Assembly (NCBI GenBank): GCA_944472155.2 | Contig: OX235273.1 | Coordinates: 33,267,204 to 33,331,203, forward strand | Source: Trichobilharzia szidati | Lineage: Eukaryota; Platyhelminthes; Trematoda; Strigeidida; Schistosomatidae | Reading direction: 5' to 3' | DNA length: 64,000 bases | Notes under the pieces: generated by a model | The model's database searches: none | What the model was told of the DNA's origin: nothing | The model's input: only the letters and a program-made list of their open reading frames with translations | Position numbers and translations under genes: made by a program | Shown here: positions 44,230 to 54,108 of the stretch, in pieces | Position numbering within the stretch: position 1 is the first letter of the stretch | Layout of the letters: each line of letters begins with the position of its first letter

Positions 44230-45595
44230 GTGGAAGAACTAATTGATAAGGTAGCCCGTAACACTGGCGATTTACAGATCATTCAGAAATCCATATCAGA
44301 CCTGCAGGATAAATTTGAAAGTATCACTCCTTTCATCCAACTTTGTGGTCCATCACAAGAAATTTGCTTAGATTCACTTCTCAAATCTGAGCGCCTGCTA
44401 GACTTTTTGACTGCAGAGGCTGTAAAGAGGGTGATGTCATCATATAATGTCTTAGGATATAACATACCAGACAATGTCCCTATTGTCAAACTTAAAGCCG
44501 TCTGTCCATAGGCGTGCAACATTTCATTATCTGACTGCCAGGTTCTGCGTCTTCGCAAGAAATCTGCAAACCAACCATGCCCTGTACTCTTCAAATTTAA
44601 GTCTGTTGACCTAGTTAAGAAATTTTTGGAGTCTGGTGAAATTCTCGGCTCCTCAACACCCTAAACCAATATCAGGATTGTACCTGATTTAACTCCTTGC
44701 CAAAGACGATGCCGCGCAGGTAAACTAAATGAAGATAACCCCAATAAGACAGCCGTTGTTAATACTTCCCTCGTTGGATTGCCTAATGACCAAGAGCACC
44801 AGGTAATATCGCATGCACAAACTAACGGTAGTCAAGTAACTGTTGAAGACTCAGTTCTAAATACTGAAATCGCAGACATAGAAATGTCAGCAGATCATAG
44901 TACTGATGTGCATCCCTTGCACACTGACATGAATGCCATACCCTCGAAAACGTCTAAGCTGAATTCAGTCGTATACTATGAATCTCTCCAGAAGTCATAT
45001 ACCGCACAACCCCGTAGCCCGGATACTGTGAAGCAGCAATCACGTGTCCACCCAGGCTGGCGTAAATTCAAGGCGATATGATAAACGTCCTATTTCCGTA
45101 AAGAACACCAAAATAACTGTTGAAACCATTCAACAGAAATCCAGTTTATCAGGTAATCCTACTAGTCACCAGCAGCCCAAATTACCCAAGCCGACTAATA
45201 CGGAAAAACCTAAACCAAACGCTAGATCCGGAACACGAAAGCCCACAAGTACGAAAGTTTCAAAAGGGTCACCGTTTCATTCTACTGATGGACAGTCATC
45301 TAAACTTAGTCATGTTACTCAAGTTAGACATAATCCACATACCATAGGAGCTTACTCATTTCCGACTACCACTGCCAGTCCTATGACAACAAAAAATAAT
45401 CGTTACATATCTACTCAACCACTTCGAAAACACGGAGTTACTCAGCCCCTCACGAATGCACCCTCAACTATGATGTACAGGAAACACCAGTCTGAGAATA
45501 CAGACATTAGGTCAAAAACACATATAGTGCCCTGTCATACTTCTCATGCATTCAGTAGGGGGCAAATGCCAATTGAAGCACAATGCTCATCATAG
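44230..45595 (+). pseudogene. CR1-like ORF1 remnants
   Basis: 44230-44511 begins MEELIDKVARNTGDLQ with a coiled-coil-like heptad stretch. 44779-45081 and 45044-45595 are overlapping frames of a Ser/Thr/Pro/Lys-rich basic protein, as in ORF1 RNA-binding proteins of CR1 elements. No zinc knuckle was seen. Confidence 0.6.
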
Positions 45596-46109
45596 CCTAG
45601 GAAGAACTTTTACCAGACACAGGGATCTAAATCATATGCACACAACAACACGTCGATCACACATTTCGGTTATAACTATGCAGATAACACGGCTCTAGCT
45701 AACTCATATGACCAAACTTTTCTCCAGCGACAACTGGCAGAAACGCCAGGGATCATGCACGTAACACGCATGATATCACGCCAATTCCTTGCTGGTATAG
45801 AGAACAGCTTACAACAGAGAAACTGCCTCTTCCCCGGCAGATTGCAAACACATTATACACACCTAATACCAAGAGTAATACTCTAGTTTATCATACTAGT
45901 ATCTCTCATAGCACGCAATATCTAAACGACCAAATACGCACAAGTGACTTTTCACAACTCATCCCTAAGTATCAAGTTGAGGAAAACGTCTCTAGTGATC
46001 AAAGTTAGTAAGTAATGAGTTCGATAACGACTGCACGTATTCAGGTGATAATCATAGAGTATTTTATTAAGACATCGCCCATGCACTAAAACCAAGTAGT
46101 CAAAGTCTA

Positions 46110-46990
46110 TCCGTCATCCTCATAAATGCTAGATCAGTTCTTAACAAACACTTAGCACTATGTACGTTAGCCTCTATATGGAATCCGTCGTTTATCATGA
46201 TCACTGAAGCCTGGTATTTAAGTGGTATTACGGATGATAACTTATGGATCGATAGGTACAATCTTCTTCGAGGGGATAGGGTAACAGGTCGTGGTGGTAG
46301 AACACTTATATACGTTAAACAACCTATTTGTGCAACGCATTTTAGTCACCCTATTCTGTCACAACTTAATGACTCGGTGTGGGTCGAAATAAAAGTTCTC
46401 AGAAGTAAACCATCCTTATAGGTTGTGTATACCGACCGCCATCATCAAACTGCGAATACGATAACGTACTCAGCACCATATTTAATGTTGCATCCAATCT
46501 TCCCTTCAGTTATAATATAATTGGAATTGACTTCAATTTGCCTGATATATCATGGAGTACACTTCGAGGACCTTCGAGGTATGATAATCTTCTTAATTCC
46601 ATCATTACAGGAGGGTGGACTCAACATATAAATGTACCAACTAGGTCCGATAATATTCTTGATCTTATATTCACGATCAACGTAGCACCATCTACGATAC
46701 ATGTGGGACATGAATTCCCAGGTAGCGATCATAAAATAGTTGCATGTTCGTTTAACATTTCTCCAGAAACTATACACAGAAACGAAGTTAGTCGGACACC
46801 TATAAGACTACACACACATGTTGATTGGGACTTATATCAGGACTTGATTAGATACTCTTATTGGGATTCCTACTTTAAAAATGACTCCTTAGAGGAAGTT
46901 CTTAAAAATTTCTATGACAATATACAGTCTGTTAATGATGTCATAGCGCCTGTGAAATTGATTAAATTCAAAATCAAATTCAAGGTGATT
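46110..46990 (+). pseudogene. CR1-like APE endonuclease
   Basis: NARSVLNKHLA, MITEAWYL (catalytic Glu), GRGGRTLIYVK, then after a shift DFNLPDISW, NILDLIFT and PGSDHKIV (catalytic Asp-His). These are in the order of LINE APE endonucleases. A stop near 46420 and a shift near 46530 break it. Confidence 0.88.
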
Positions 46991-47314
46991 TTATTCCAAT
47001 ATCATTAAGAAGAAGTTTGCGGAAGAATTCATTAAGTTACTGCAGACATAACGACTTATCATCGTTAATCGCTATCAAAACAATCCTCATTAGAGTCCAT
47101 GATTTGAAAAATCTAAGTCTTACGAATAAAGAAACGCGGGCCATTCAGTCGCCACATAACACTGGAGAAATAGCCAAACTCTTCAAAAATAGGTTAACAA
47201 ACTCTAAATCAACATATCCAAAAATAATACACCTAGGCGGCATTACTCACAAAGGTGCTGAGGATATATGTAAGGTGTTTAGCACACACTTTGCCAAACT
47301 GTACACTCTAGGAA

Positions 47315-48721
47315 ATGACCAGGATATTGATTTCCTTCGTAACACAGAAAAAGTGTTTAAGCGATGTAGTCTTAAACGCCCAAGAAATAGATAAAGCTAT
47401 CGCTACTCTTAAGCTTACTAATACTCCCGGCCTAGATGGAATGTATTCTGTCCTCTTAAAAAATGGTGGAAATGACACGAACCTACTTCTCCTCAAGATA
47501 TTTTCAACTTCGCTAAGGAGTGAAACATATCCAAATAGCTGGAAGAAATCTTACGTTGTACCCATTCACAAAACGGGACCTACAGCGGACAGATAACTAC
47601 CGCCCCATCAACATCACTTCCGTGGTTTCACGTGTGATGGAAAAGATTGTAAAGAAGCAAGTTGTTCAGTATTTGCTTTCGAATTACTGAATATCTTCTT
47701 TCCAATACGGTTTCTTAACTAGAAGGTCATGCATCACTTGCCAGTTAGATTATTTCGACCACATAACTGAATGTGTAGACAAAGGCCGTTCGGCAGTGAC
47801 ATTATTTCTAGATGTTAGGAAAGCTTTCGATAAGGTCCCACATAAGAGACGCATATTGAAACTTCTATCTTATGGAATAAGTGGAAGGCTACTCGAGTGG
47901 ATAACTTCCCTTCTAACAGGAAGAGAACAGTTAGTTAAAATCAACCATCACTTGCCTGCATCCAAACCAATAACCAGCGGCGTGATACAAGTAGCGTTCT
48001 TGGTCCTACCCTATTCATTGTATTCATAAATGATATTGTCTCTGTGATCAAGTATGGCAAGCCGTACCCATTTGCAGATGACCTCAAAGTTGTATATGAT
48101 TTTCACTATAATGATATAAATATATCTAGTAAAATCCAACAAGACCTAAATAGTCTATGTAACTGGAGTGAAAAGTGGCAGTTAACGTTCAATCCAGCTA
48201 GTTCTGGGATAACATACTTCGGATATTGGAAACCTAACATATGTCTATGCATGTACGGTGACCTTGTCTCAAACACGAACATTGTCACAGATCTCGGTGT
48301 AACATACTCGGATCTTACCTTTACTGAACATGCAAATAAGGTGTCATCTCATTGTAAACGTCTCACCTGCTTCGTGCTACGCAACTTTTACACTCCAGAA
48401 GCCAGACTGGCTATATATAAGAAATGTATTCGCCCCAAACTTGGATACTGTGCCCACTTATACAGTAGCTTTAAATCAGCAGACAGGAGGAAAGTTGAAA
48501 GTGTCCAAAGATTCCTGACGAAACGCATATTAGGCTGTGATCAGCAAATAGAATATCTTAACAGATGTATTCGACTGGACCTAGAACCCTTATGGTTAAG
48601 GAGAGTGAACTGCAACTTATTTCTCTTATTCAAAGTTATAAGAAAGCACTGTAGCAGTAACTCATCTAAAACGTGGGCTAATCTTAAATCGTATGGTCTA
48701 CGCAACCATGAATACCTCTAA
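47315..48721 (+). pseudogene. CR1-like reverse transcriptase
   Basis: TNTPGLDGM, SWKKSYVVPIHKTG, NYRPINITSV, TLFLDVRKAFDKVPH, LLTGREQLVKIN, VLGPTLFIVFIND, YPFADDLKVVYD (active site as FADD) and the C-terminus LRRVNCNLFLLFKVIRK. Breaks lie near 47590, 47690 and 47990. The last frame, 48044-48721, is intact for 225 codons. Confidence 0.92.
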
Positions 48722-48885
48722 TAAATAAATAAGTAAATTTATTATAATAGTACAGTACATGAGAGACGCCAGTTTACAGGCATCATCAAATTGTTACAGA
48801 AATAGAACCATATAATTCAATCACAATTTACAGGCAGTAGCAAGATATGCCTTACATGTTCGCTGGAGATTATTCATGCACTTGA
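48722..48885 (-). mobile_element. 3' end of a CR1-like LINE on the opposite strand
   Basis: The reverse complement reads TTGATGATGCCTGTAAACTG then CTCATGTAC, as at 56630-56675 on the plus strand. It abuts the 3' end of the plus-strand CR1-like copy tail to tail and runs into the assembly gap. Confidence 0.75.
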
Positions 48886-49378
48886 NNNNNNNNNNNNNNN
48901 NNNNNNNNNNNNNNNNNNNNNNNNNNNNNNNNNNNNNNNNNNNNNNNNNNNNNNNNNNNNNNNNNNNNNNNNNNNNNNNNNNNNNNNNNNNNNNNNNNNN
49001 NNNNNNNNNNNNNNNNNNNNNNNNNNNNNNNNNNNNNNNNNNNNNNNNNNNNNNNNNNNNNNNNNNNNNNNNNNNNNNNNNNNNNNNNNNNNNNNNNNNN
49101 NNNNNNNNNNNNNNNNNNNNNNNNNNNNNNNNNNNNNNNNNNNNNNNNNNNNNNNNNNNNNNNNNNNNNNNNNNNNNNNNNNNNNNNNNNNNNNNNNNNN
49201 NNNNNNNNNNNNNNNNNNNNNNNNNNNNNNNNNNNNNNNNNNNNNNNNNNNNNNNNNNNNNNNNNNNNNNNNNNNNNNNNNNNNNNNNNNNNNNNNNNNN
49301 NNNNNNNNNNNNNNNNNNNNNNNNNNNNNNNNNNNNNNNNNNNNNNNNNNNNNNNNNNNNNNNNNNNNNNNNNNNNNN
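48886..49378. other. Assembly gap (493 N)
   Basis: A run of N inside a CR1-like rearranged cluster. Confidence 0.99.
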
Positions 49379-49730
49379 ATAAGTATGGCAAGCCGTACCT
49401 ATTTGCAGATGACCTCAAAGTTGTATATGATTTTCACTATAATGATATAAATATATCTAGTAAAATCCAACAAGACCTAAATAGTCTATGTAACTGGAGT
49501 GAAAAGTGGCAGTTAACGTTCAATCCAGCTAGTTCTGGGATAACATACTTCGGATGTTGGAAACCTAACATATGTCTATACATGTACGGTGACCTTGTCT
49601 CAAACACGAACACCGTCAAAGATCCCGGTGTAACATACTCAGATCTTACCTTTTCTGAACATGCAAATAAGGTGGTGTCTGATTGTAAACGTCTAACCGT
49701 CTTTGTGCTACGCAACTTTTACACCCCAGA
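49379..49730 (+). mobile_element. Second copy of CR1-like RT segment
   Basis: Almost identical by eye to 48049-48400 (KYGKPY-FADDLKVVYD to VLRNFYTP). It is either a recent duplication or a duplicated assembly fragment at the gap. Confidence 0.88.
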
Positions 49731-49845
49731 CTTAGATTTTTCAAATCATGAGGATTGTTTTGATAGCGATTAACGATGATAAGTCGTCATGTCATCAGTA
49801 AAGTAGGAATCCCAATTGGAATAAGTAATCAAGTCCTGATACCAA
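49731..49845 (-). mobile_element. Inverted piece of CR1-like endonuclease-RT spacer
   Basis: The reverse complement matches 46833-46880 followed by 47040-47112, so about 160 bp and a shorter 9-bp stretch are deleted. It joins the plus-strand RT piece at 49730. Confidence 0.8.
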
Positions 49846-51378
49846 CTACAACTGCCTGATACAAGTTGATGAACTCAGCAGTGCGCTGGAAGCTGTTGTT
49901 GTTCGACCTTTAGAAGGTTGTCTAATAGCAGGATTACCATTACTCTTATCTTTCATGATTAGCTCCAGTTTAGCATTAACTTCTGTCGATAATTGGACTA
50001 CACGAGGATCATTTACACTGACAGTCTTATGAGTATCCATACTTTCTGCCACCGTATCTGCCTTTAATTCTACTTCATGTCCAAGTTGTACAGAACCTTT
50101 GTTCAACTCAGTAGTAGTAGGCATTCCGCTCATCTCACCATGATCAGCACTGTTAACTAAGACGAGATCATCAGGTTGTAGGTTGTGCTTTATATCCAAC
50201 CACTTAGATCTTGTTTGCAGCATCAGAAGATATCCACGTAGCCATTTATACCAGAGCAAATCAGTCAAATATTTTGGAAGTAGTTGACTATAGTGTTGGA
50301 AGAAAGCATATCCATACAGAGCATTCGCTTTACCTTTGTAATATTGTAATTTTCTTAAGAATTCACCAATTGTTGAACGAGCCGCAGTTAAAAGCCTTTT
50401 TGGAACGACTACTTCATCTGTACGTAACATAAAATCGTCAGCTTCAATCAAAACTCGCAGAATCGCATAACGAGCAGAACAGTGTGCTTGACACCATGAT
50501 ACAATGTCATCAGCATTTTCTGCTGGAGAATAAAACTCCATGGAAGTTACAACTGAAGGGATCATTGACAACCAATTAATATAGACTGCATCTGGGACAT
50601 CGCCTTGAGCACAGTTGGTATTCAAACCGAACTGCTCCAGAACAAGAGGTAAATCAGATAAATAAATTCCAACGCACTCAGCTTGACGCTTGTCTATTGC
50701 GGATGAAAGGTTTGAAAACTTGCTGTCATACGTTTCTCTTGGTTCACACCAACCTTTTATAGGACCTCCATTTATGACATATTCGGTAGTTTTCGTGTGG
50801 AAATTTCGTTTTCCATAACAATCACGCTGAAACAGTTTACCTGAACCATATCCCGTCAGTTCATGAAGTCCAACTTGTAATTCAAAGGAACTTTCAGCAT
50901 GTTCCACGTACATCTGTTTGTCTTCATTACGTAGAAATTCTGGTTTAGGATCGTCGAGACGAACACTAAGTACATTATTCAAAGAAACATTTTTAAATCC
51001 ATCAACTTGTCGTACATCATCATAGTTAGGAATATTAGTTCCAACAGGAATTCCAGAAGTTTCAAACGTAACTACATCCAAACTAGTAAGGTCTGGCTGT
51101 AAGAAATTAACTTTTTCAAACGTAGAAGTCCACGGTAAACTTGTTAACAACCTTTCAGCATTATTCACAAGTCGTTGGAATCTTTTAGACACTGATCTAT
51201 TTACAACAGCGACAAATGATTCAAACCTTGCATGAACACCAAAGAGATCACGGTATGACTCTATAAACCCAATATACTTTTCAACAACAGGGTTCTTATC
51301 TTTAACCCATAACCTGAAGGCATCTTTGTGAGTGGCTACTGAGCCAGTGGTGAAGCTTTCAGCACACTGATGCCACAT
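49846..51378 (-). CDS. DPP3-derived domain fused to BEL/Pao integrase C-terminus
   Basis: 510 codons without an intron. Residues 1-365 are dipeptidyl-peptidase III (YIGFIESYRD, IPNYDDVRQVDGFKNVSL, then LGEF-like IGEFLRKLQYYKG). DPP3 is a cytosolic zinc exopeptidase. Its HELLGH motif is HELTGY here (50865-50848) and EECRAE is DKRQAE (50694-50677), so the second His and the ligand Glu are lost; His and Glu of the HE pair remain. At residue 366 DPP3 homology stops and 366-409 read as BEL/Pao integrase C-terminus (WYKWLRGYLLMLQTRSKWL, LQPDDLVLV). Residues 410-510 are unassigned. In-frame homology extends about 11 codons upstream of the ATG at 51378, to the LINE fragment at 51416. Confidence 0.9.
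   Translation of the reverse strand: MWHQCAESFTTGSVATHKDAFRLWVKDKNPVVEKYIGFIESYRDLFGVHARFESFVAVVNRSVSKRFQRLVNNAERLLTSLPWTSTFEKVNFLQPDLTSLDVVTFETSGIPVGTNIPNYDDVRQVDGFKNVSLNNVLSVRLDDPKPEFLRNEDKQMYVEHAESSFELQVGLHELTGYGSGKLFQRDCYGKRNFHTKTTEYVINGGPIKGWCEPRETYDSKFSNLSSAIDKRQAECVGIYLSDLPLVLEQFGLNTNCAQGDVPDAVYINWLSMIPSVVTSMEFYSPAENADDIVSWCQAHCSARYAILRVLIEADDFMLRTDEVVVPKRLLTAARSTIGEFLRKLQYYKGKANALYGYAFFQHYSQLLPKYLTDLLWYKWLRGYLLMLQTRSKWLDIKHNLQPDDLVLVNSADHGEMSGMPTTTELNKGSVQLGHEVELKADTVAESMDTHKTVSVNDPRVVQLSTEVNAKLELIMKDKSNGNPAIRQPSKGRTTTASSALLSSSTCIRQL
50152..50283 (-). mobile_element. BEL/Pao integrase C-terminal segment
   Basis: About 44 codons with the BEL/Pao signature (W..W..EYL..LQ.R.KW then ...DLVLV). 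In frame with the DPP3 domain before it. Confidence 0.82.
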
Positions 51379-51415
51379 TTCTGATTCGATTTGGTTAAGC
51401 GAATGTGCTTTAAAT

Positions 51416-51535
51416 AATAATAATAATTTATATTTTCATATAAACATAAATTTACATGAAAATGCATGCCATTTTTACAGGCACGATCAAGTATGATATA
51501 ATGACAAATAGTAGGTTGTCTACAAGTTAATGATG
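51416..51535 (-). mobile_element. Short CR1-like 3' end inserted in the captured frame
   Basis: Minus strand: TTATATCATACTTGATCGTG, CCTGTAAA and an (ATT)n tail resemble the CR1-like 3' ends at 48722-48840 and 56600-56690. On both sides lies DPP3-like sequence (GDYSELMKLLVG before, NQIESEMWHQC after), so it splits one DPP3 frame. Confidence 0.7.
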
Positions 51536-54108
51536 TTTGAACAACAACCGACTAGTAACTTCATCAGCTCACTATAGTCACCATATTCAAGCTGCAAAGA
51601 TGTGTCCGAGGGAAGGGCATCTCTTAACTTCTCACGACGTTGACTTAGAGGGATTTGCAGGTCATGGTAACGTTGGGCTAACTGTCTTTGTTTTTTTTGG
51701 ATAATAGGAGCGTCGAAATGACATTCTGCAGCAAGCGTGTCAGCCTGGACTTTGAATGTATCTATACGTTCACGATGAGTAGCTACATCAGATTCAAGCG
51801 AGTTGTGCCGCTTTTGTACGTTCATCACACCGTTTAGATCACGACCGACATCCTCTGAGGCTATCTGAGCTTCAACATCATTCAACCATAACTTTACATC
51901 TTCTGCGTTACGAGCGAACTGTTGTTGCCTACTTGCTTGATCTAAATTTTTCTTCTTGTCTCCCATGGCATTTACGAGATGAGACCAAGTTTCATCCAAC
52001 TGTTCAATCTTTACCTTTATTTCTTGTGAGTTGTAGTGGTTTGCATTTAACAAATCCTGACCTGTCTTTTTAATATCTTCAACGCGGGATTGGTTCGCTC
52101 GTATTTCTGCCTCGAAATTCTGATGCTTCTGCACCTTTGTTTGCAAATTCGTGGAGTCTTTGTAACTTTCATCAAGTGCATTTCTAAGTTTTCCTGATAC
52201 CCATGACTGCATTTCATCTGCATCTCTATCGAACATTTGGTAACGGTGGGAATCTTCAAGACGCTGACGGCGGTTCTGAGCTTTCTCCTTTAATGCATTT
52301 CGTCTACTTTGAAGACCTTCCTGAATCTCATGAACCTGTGCAGCCGCATGGTGGTTTGATTCGATTAATTTTGCAGCGAATTCATCAAGTTGTCGCATCT
52401 TTTCTTCTTGTACTAAAAGTGACTTTTCGAAGTCTTCATGTTTCATTATGAGTGCTTCCACAGAATCGAGTGAGTCTCCCACATCATTTATTTCTAAGAG
52501 GGCCTCTTGCTTACCAATCCAAGATTCCGACTGTTCAGCGTCGCGGTAAAAATATTGAAGGCCCATACACTGTTCTAGCTGTTCACGTCTTTCCTCACAC
52601 AACTGCATCAAGGAGGCTCTCTCTCTTTCAAGGGTGGAAAGTTTAGCAGCTATGTCTCCACTACAGGGATGGCCAACACTTAGTAATGCCTGACCTTCTT
52701 GCATGCAAGTATCGAAACTTTCATCTCGAGAATTTATCTCAGCGGTGTATTCCTTATGTCGCTCTACTTGGGCTTCAGCACCAGCTACATCCTTTGCCAA
52801 ATCATACGTCGATATTAACGTCTTCATGTCATTCATCCAGATACTCACGTCTCTCCAGTCAGCCAAAAAGCGATGCATCTTGAATGACTCTTCCAGTTTA
52901 CCTCTCCTATCTACAGCCTGACTTTTCAGCTTATCCCATGCAGTAATTAAGGCGTCATACTTGCCTTGTATAGTGTCTTGCGAATCAGGATGCTTCTGTG
53001 CAAGCGCCTTAGCATCATCTCCAAGTTGAACAATCTTTTTATCTGGGGCAGTCAAATCCCTTTCTAATGCTGCATGCTTCCTTTGTAAGGCTTGGACTGA
53101 GGCAAGATCACGACCACAGTCCTCAATGGATAAAGGAATGGACTTTTCATTCACCCACGATATAGCTGTATCTGTGTCTCTAAAGAAGCACTGTATCTCA
53201 TAGGCTTCCAGGAGCTTTTCTTGTCGTTTTCTAGCCAGATCCTTCAGACGTTCTAGAGCTTCGCGGACCTCTCTGGGCTTTTCTATGACTAAGGCATCCT
53301 CAGGAAATTCCTCCTTTAGAAATTCATCTGCCTTCCGATAGATATCTTCGGCACAACTTTCTTGATACTCGAGATCCTTTGTAAACTCATCAAACTTTTT
53401 TTGAAGTGTCTCAACATGTTCCAGGTCTTGACCGAAATCCTCTGATGTTACGTAAGTTTCTCTTTCACGTATCCAGAAAAGTATCTCATCGACTTGGCGT
53501 GAAAACTGGACAAATTTAAGCGTTAGGTTAATGACACTGGATTTTTCTCTGAAAATAGCCATAAGCCTTTCCCACAGGGCATGCAATTCATCAAGACGGT
53601 TTTTGATAATATCTGTTGCGTAGTACCCCTGACCAATCATTTCTTCTCCCGCAGAATCCAGAGCTGACAGTGTTTCAGCATGAACTGTTACTTCGAACTC
53701 AAGCTCTTGATGTTTCTGTTTTTTCAGCTGAAGATTACTGAGTTCTTTAAAATCCTCGTTTGCATAGGTTTGCAGTTTTTCATTGATCCAACACTCAAGT
53801 TCATCGGCATCCATCTTAAAATATTGATATCTTTTAAGCATGTCCAGAAACTTAGATATAGTTCTGGCGGGCTCATCATTAAGAGATACAGTGACTTTAT
53901 GGGAAGTAGAAGGTTTGTAAGGCGATTTATTGTGACAAGGACATTCGCGACTACCTTGTCGTAATCTTTCTAATTCCATTTCTTTCTCTTTTTGGACTAT
54001 GCGCAATTTCGCTAGCTCCAATTCTACCATATAGCGTGATTCATACTCGTTGCTTCCAAGGAAATCAGCTTCATTACTCTTTTCTAACTGTGGAGTTAAC
54101 GACGGCAT
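51520..54108 (-). CDS. Chimeric ORF: foreign N-terminus, seven alpha-spectrin repeats, start of DPP3
   Basis: 862 codons, intronless. Residues 1-87 are not spectrin: a charged coiled coil (ELELAKLRIVQKEKEMELER) and a CPCH motif, possibly gag-derived. Residues about 88-832 are seven tandem spectrin repeats opening with YQYFKMDADELECWINEKL, FVQFSRQVDEILFWIRERE, IQCFFRDTDTAISWVNEKS, MHRFLADWRDVSIWM, LQYFYRDAEQSESWIGKQE, YQMFDRDADEMQSWV and QQQFARNAEDVKLWLNDVE. They align with repeats 1-7 of metazoan alpha-spectrin, a membrane-skeleton protein. The actin/SH3/EF-hand parts are absent. Residues about 836-857 (LEYGDYSELMKLLVG) match DPP3 upstream of the part in the next ORF. The stop lies in LINE sequence. 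The frame has no internal stop over 2.6 kb. Confidence 0.9.
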   Translation of the reverse strand: MPSLTPQLEKSNEADFLGSNEYESRYMVELELAKLRIVQKEKEMELERLRQGSRECPCHNKSPYKPSTSHKVTVSLNDEPARTISKFLDMLKRYQYFKMDADELECWINEKLQTYANEDFKELSNLQLKKQKHQELEFEVTVHAETLSALDSAGEEMIGQGYYATDIIKNRLDELHALWERLMAIFREKSSVINLTLKFVQFSRQVDEILFWIRERETYVTSEDFGQDLEHVETLQKKFDEFTKDLEYQESCAEDIYRKADEFLKEEFPEDALVIEKPREVREALERLKDLARKRQEKLLEAYEIQCFFRDTDTAISWVNEKSIPLSIEDCGRDLASVQALQRKHAALERDLTAPDKKIVQLGDDAKALAQKHPDSQDTIQGKYDALITAWDKLKSQAVDRRGKLEESFKMHRFLADWRDVSIWMNDMKTLISTYDLAKDVAGAEAQVERHKEYTAEINSRDESFDTCMQEGQALLSVGHPCSGDIAAKLSTLERERASLMQLCEERREQLEQCMGLQYFYRDAEQSESWIGKQEALLEINDVGDSLDSVEALIMKHEDFEKSLLVQEEKMRQLDEFAAKLIESNHHAAAQVHEIQEGLQSRRNALKEKAQNRRQRLEDSHRYQMFDRDADEMQSWVSGKLRNALDESYKDSTNLQTKVQKHQNFEAEIRANQSRVEDIKKTGQDLLNANHYNSQEIKVKIEQLDETWSHLVNAMGDKKKNLDQASRQQQFARNAEDVKLWLNDVEAQIASEDVGRDLNGVMNVQKRHNSLESDVATHRERIDTFKVQADTLAAECHFDAPIIQKKQRQLAQRYHDLQIPLSQRREKLRDALPSDTSLQLEYGDYSELMKLLVGCCSNIINL

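Larger units (their letters stand above)
44178..48735 (+). mobile_element. CR1/SR1-like LINE, nearly full length, broken
   Basis: ORF1-like frames (44230-44511 and 44779-45595) are followed by an APE-type endonuclease (46110-46990) and RT (47315-48721). Frameshifts or stops separate each part, so it is dead, but the order is complete. The 5' boundary is marked by TAGTACC/ACTAG short repeats at 44178-44215. It has inserted next to or into the Gypsy remnant. Confidence 0.88.

Noticed and set aside
48722..49845. Twin priming to explain the CR1-like inverted pieces
   Set aside because: The inverted RT part would have to lie at the 5' edge of the insertion, but a further sense piece lies beyond it, and the gap hides the joint.
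49846..51378. Ordinary DPP3 gene
   Set aside because: Lacks the N-terminal part, has lost zinc ligands, and its C-terminus is replaced by retroelement integrase.
51520..54108. Ordinary host alpha-spectrin gene
   Set aside because: No introns, stops after seven repeats, foreign N-terminus, and runs into DPP3; an ordinary gene would contain about 20 repeats, SH3 and EF hands.
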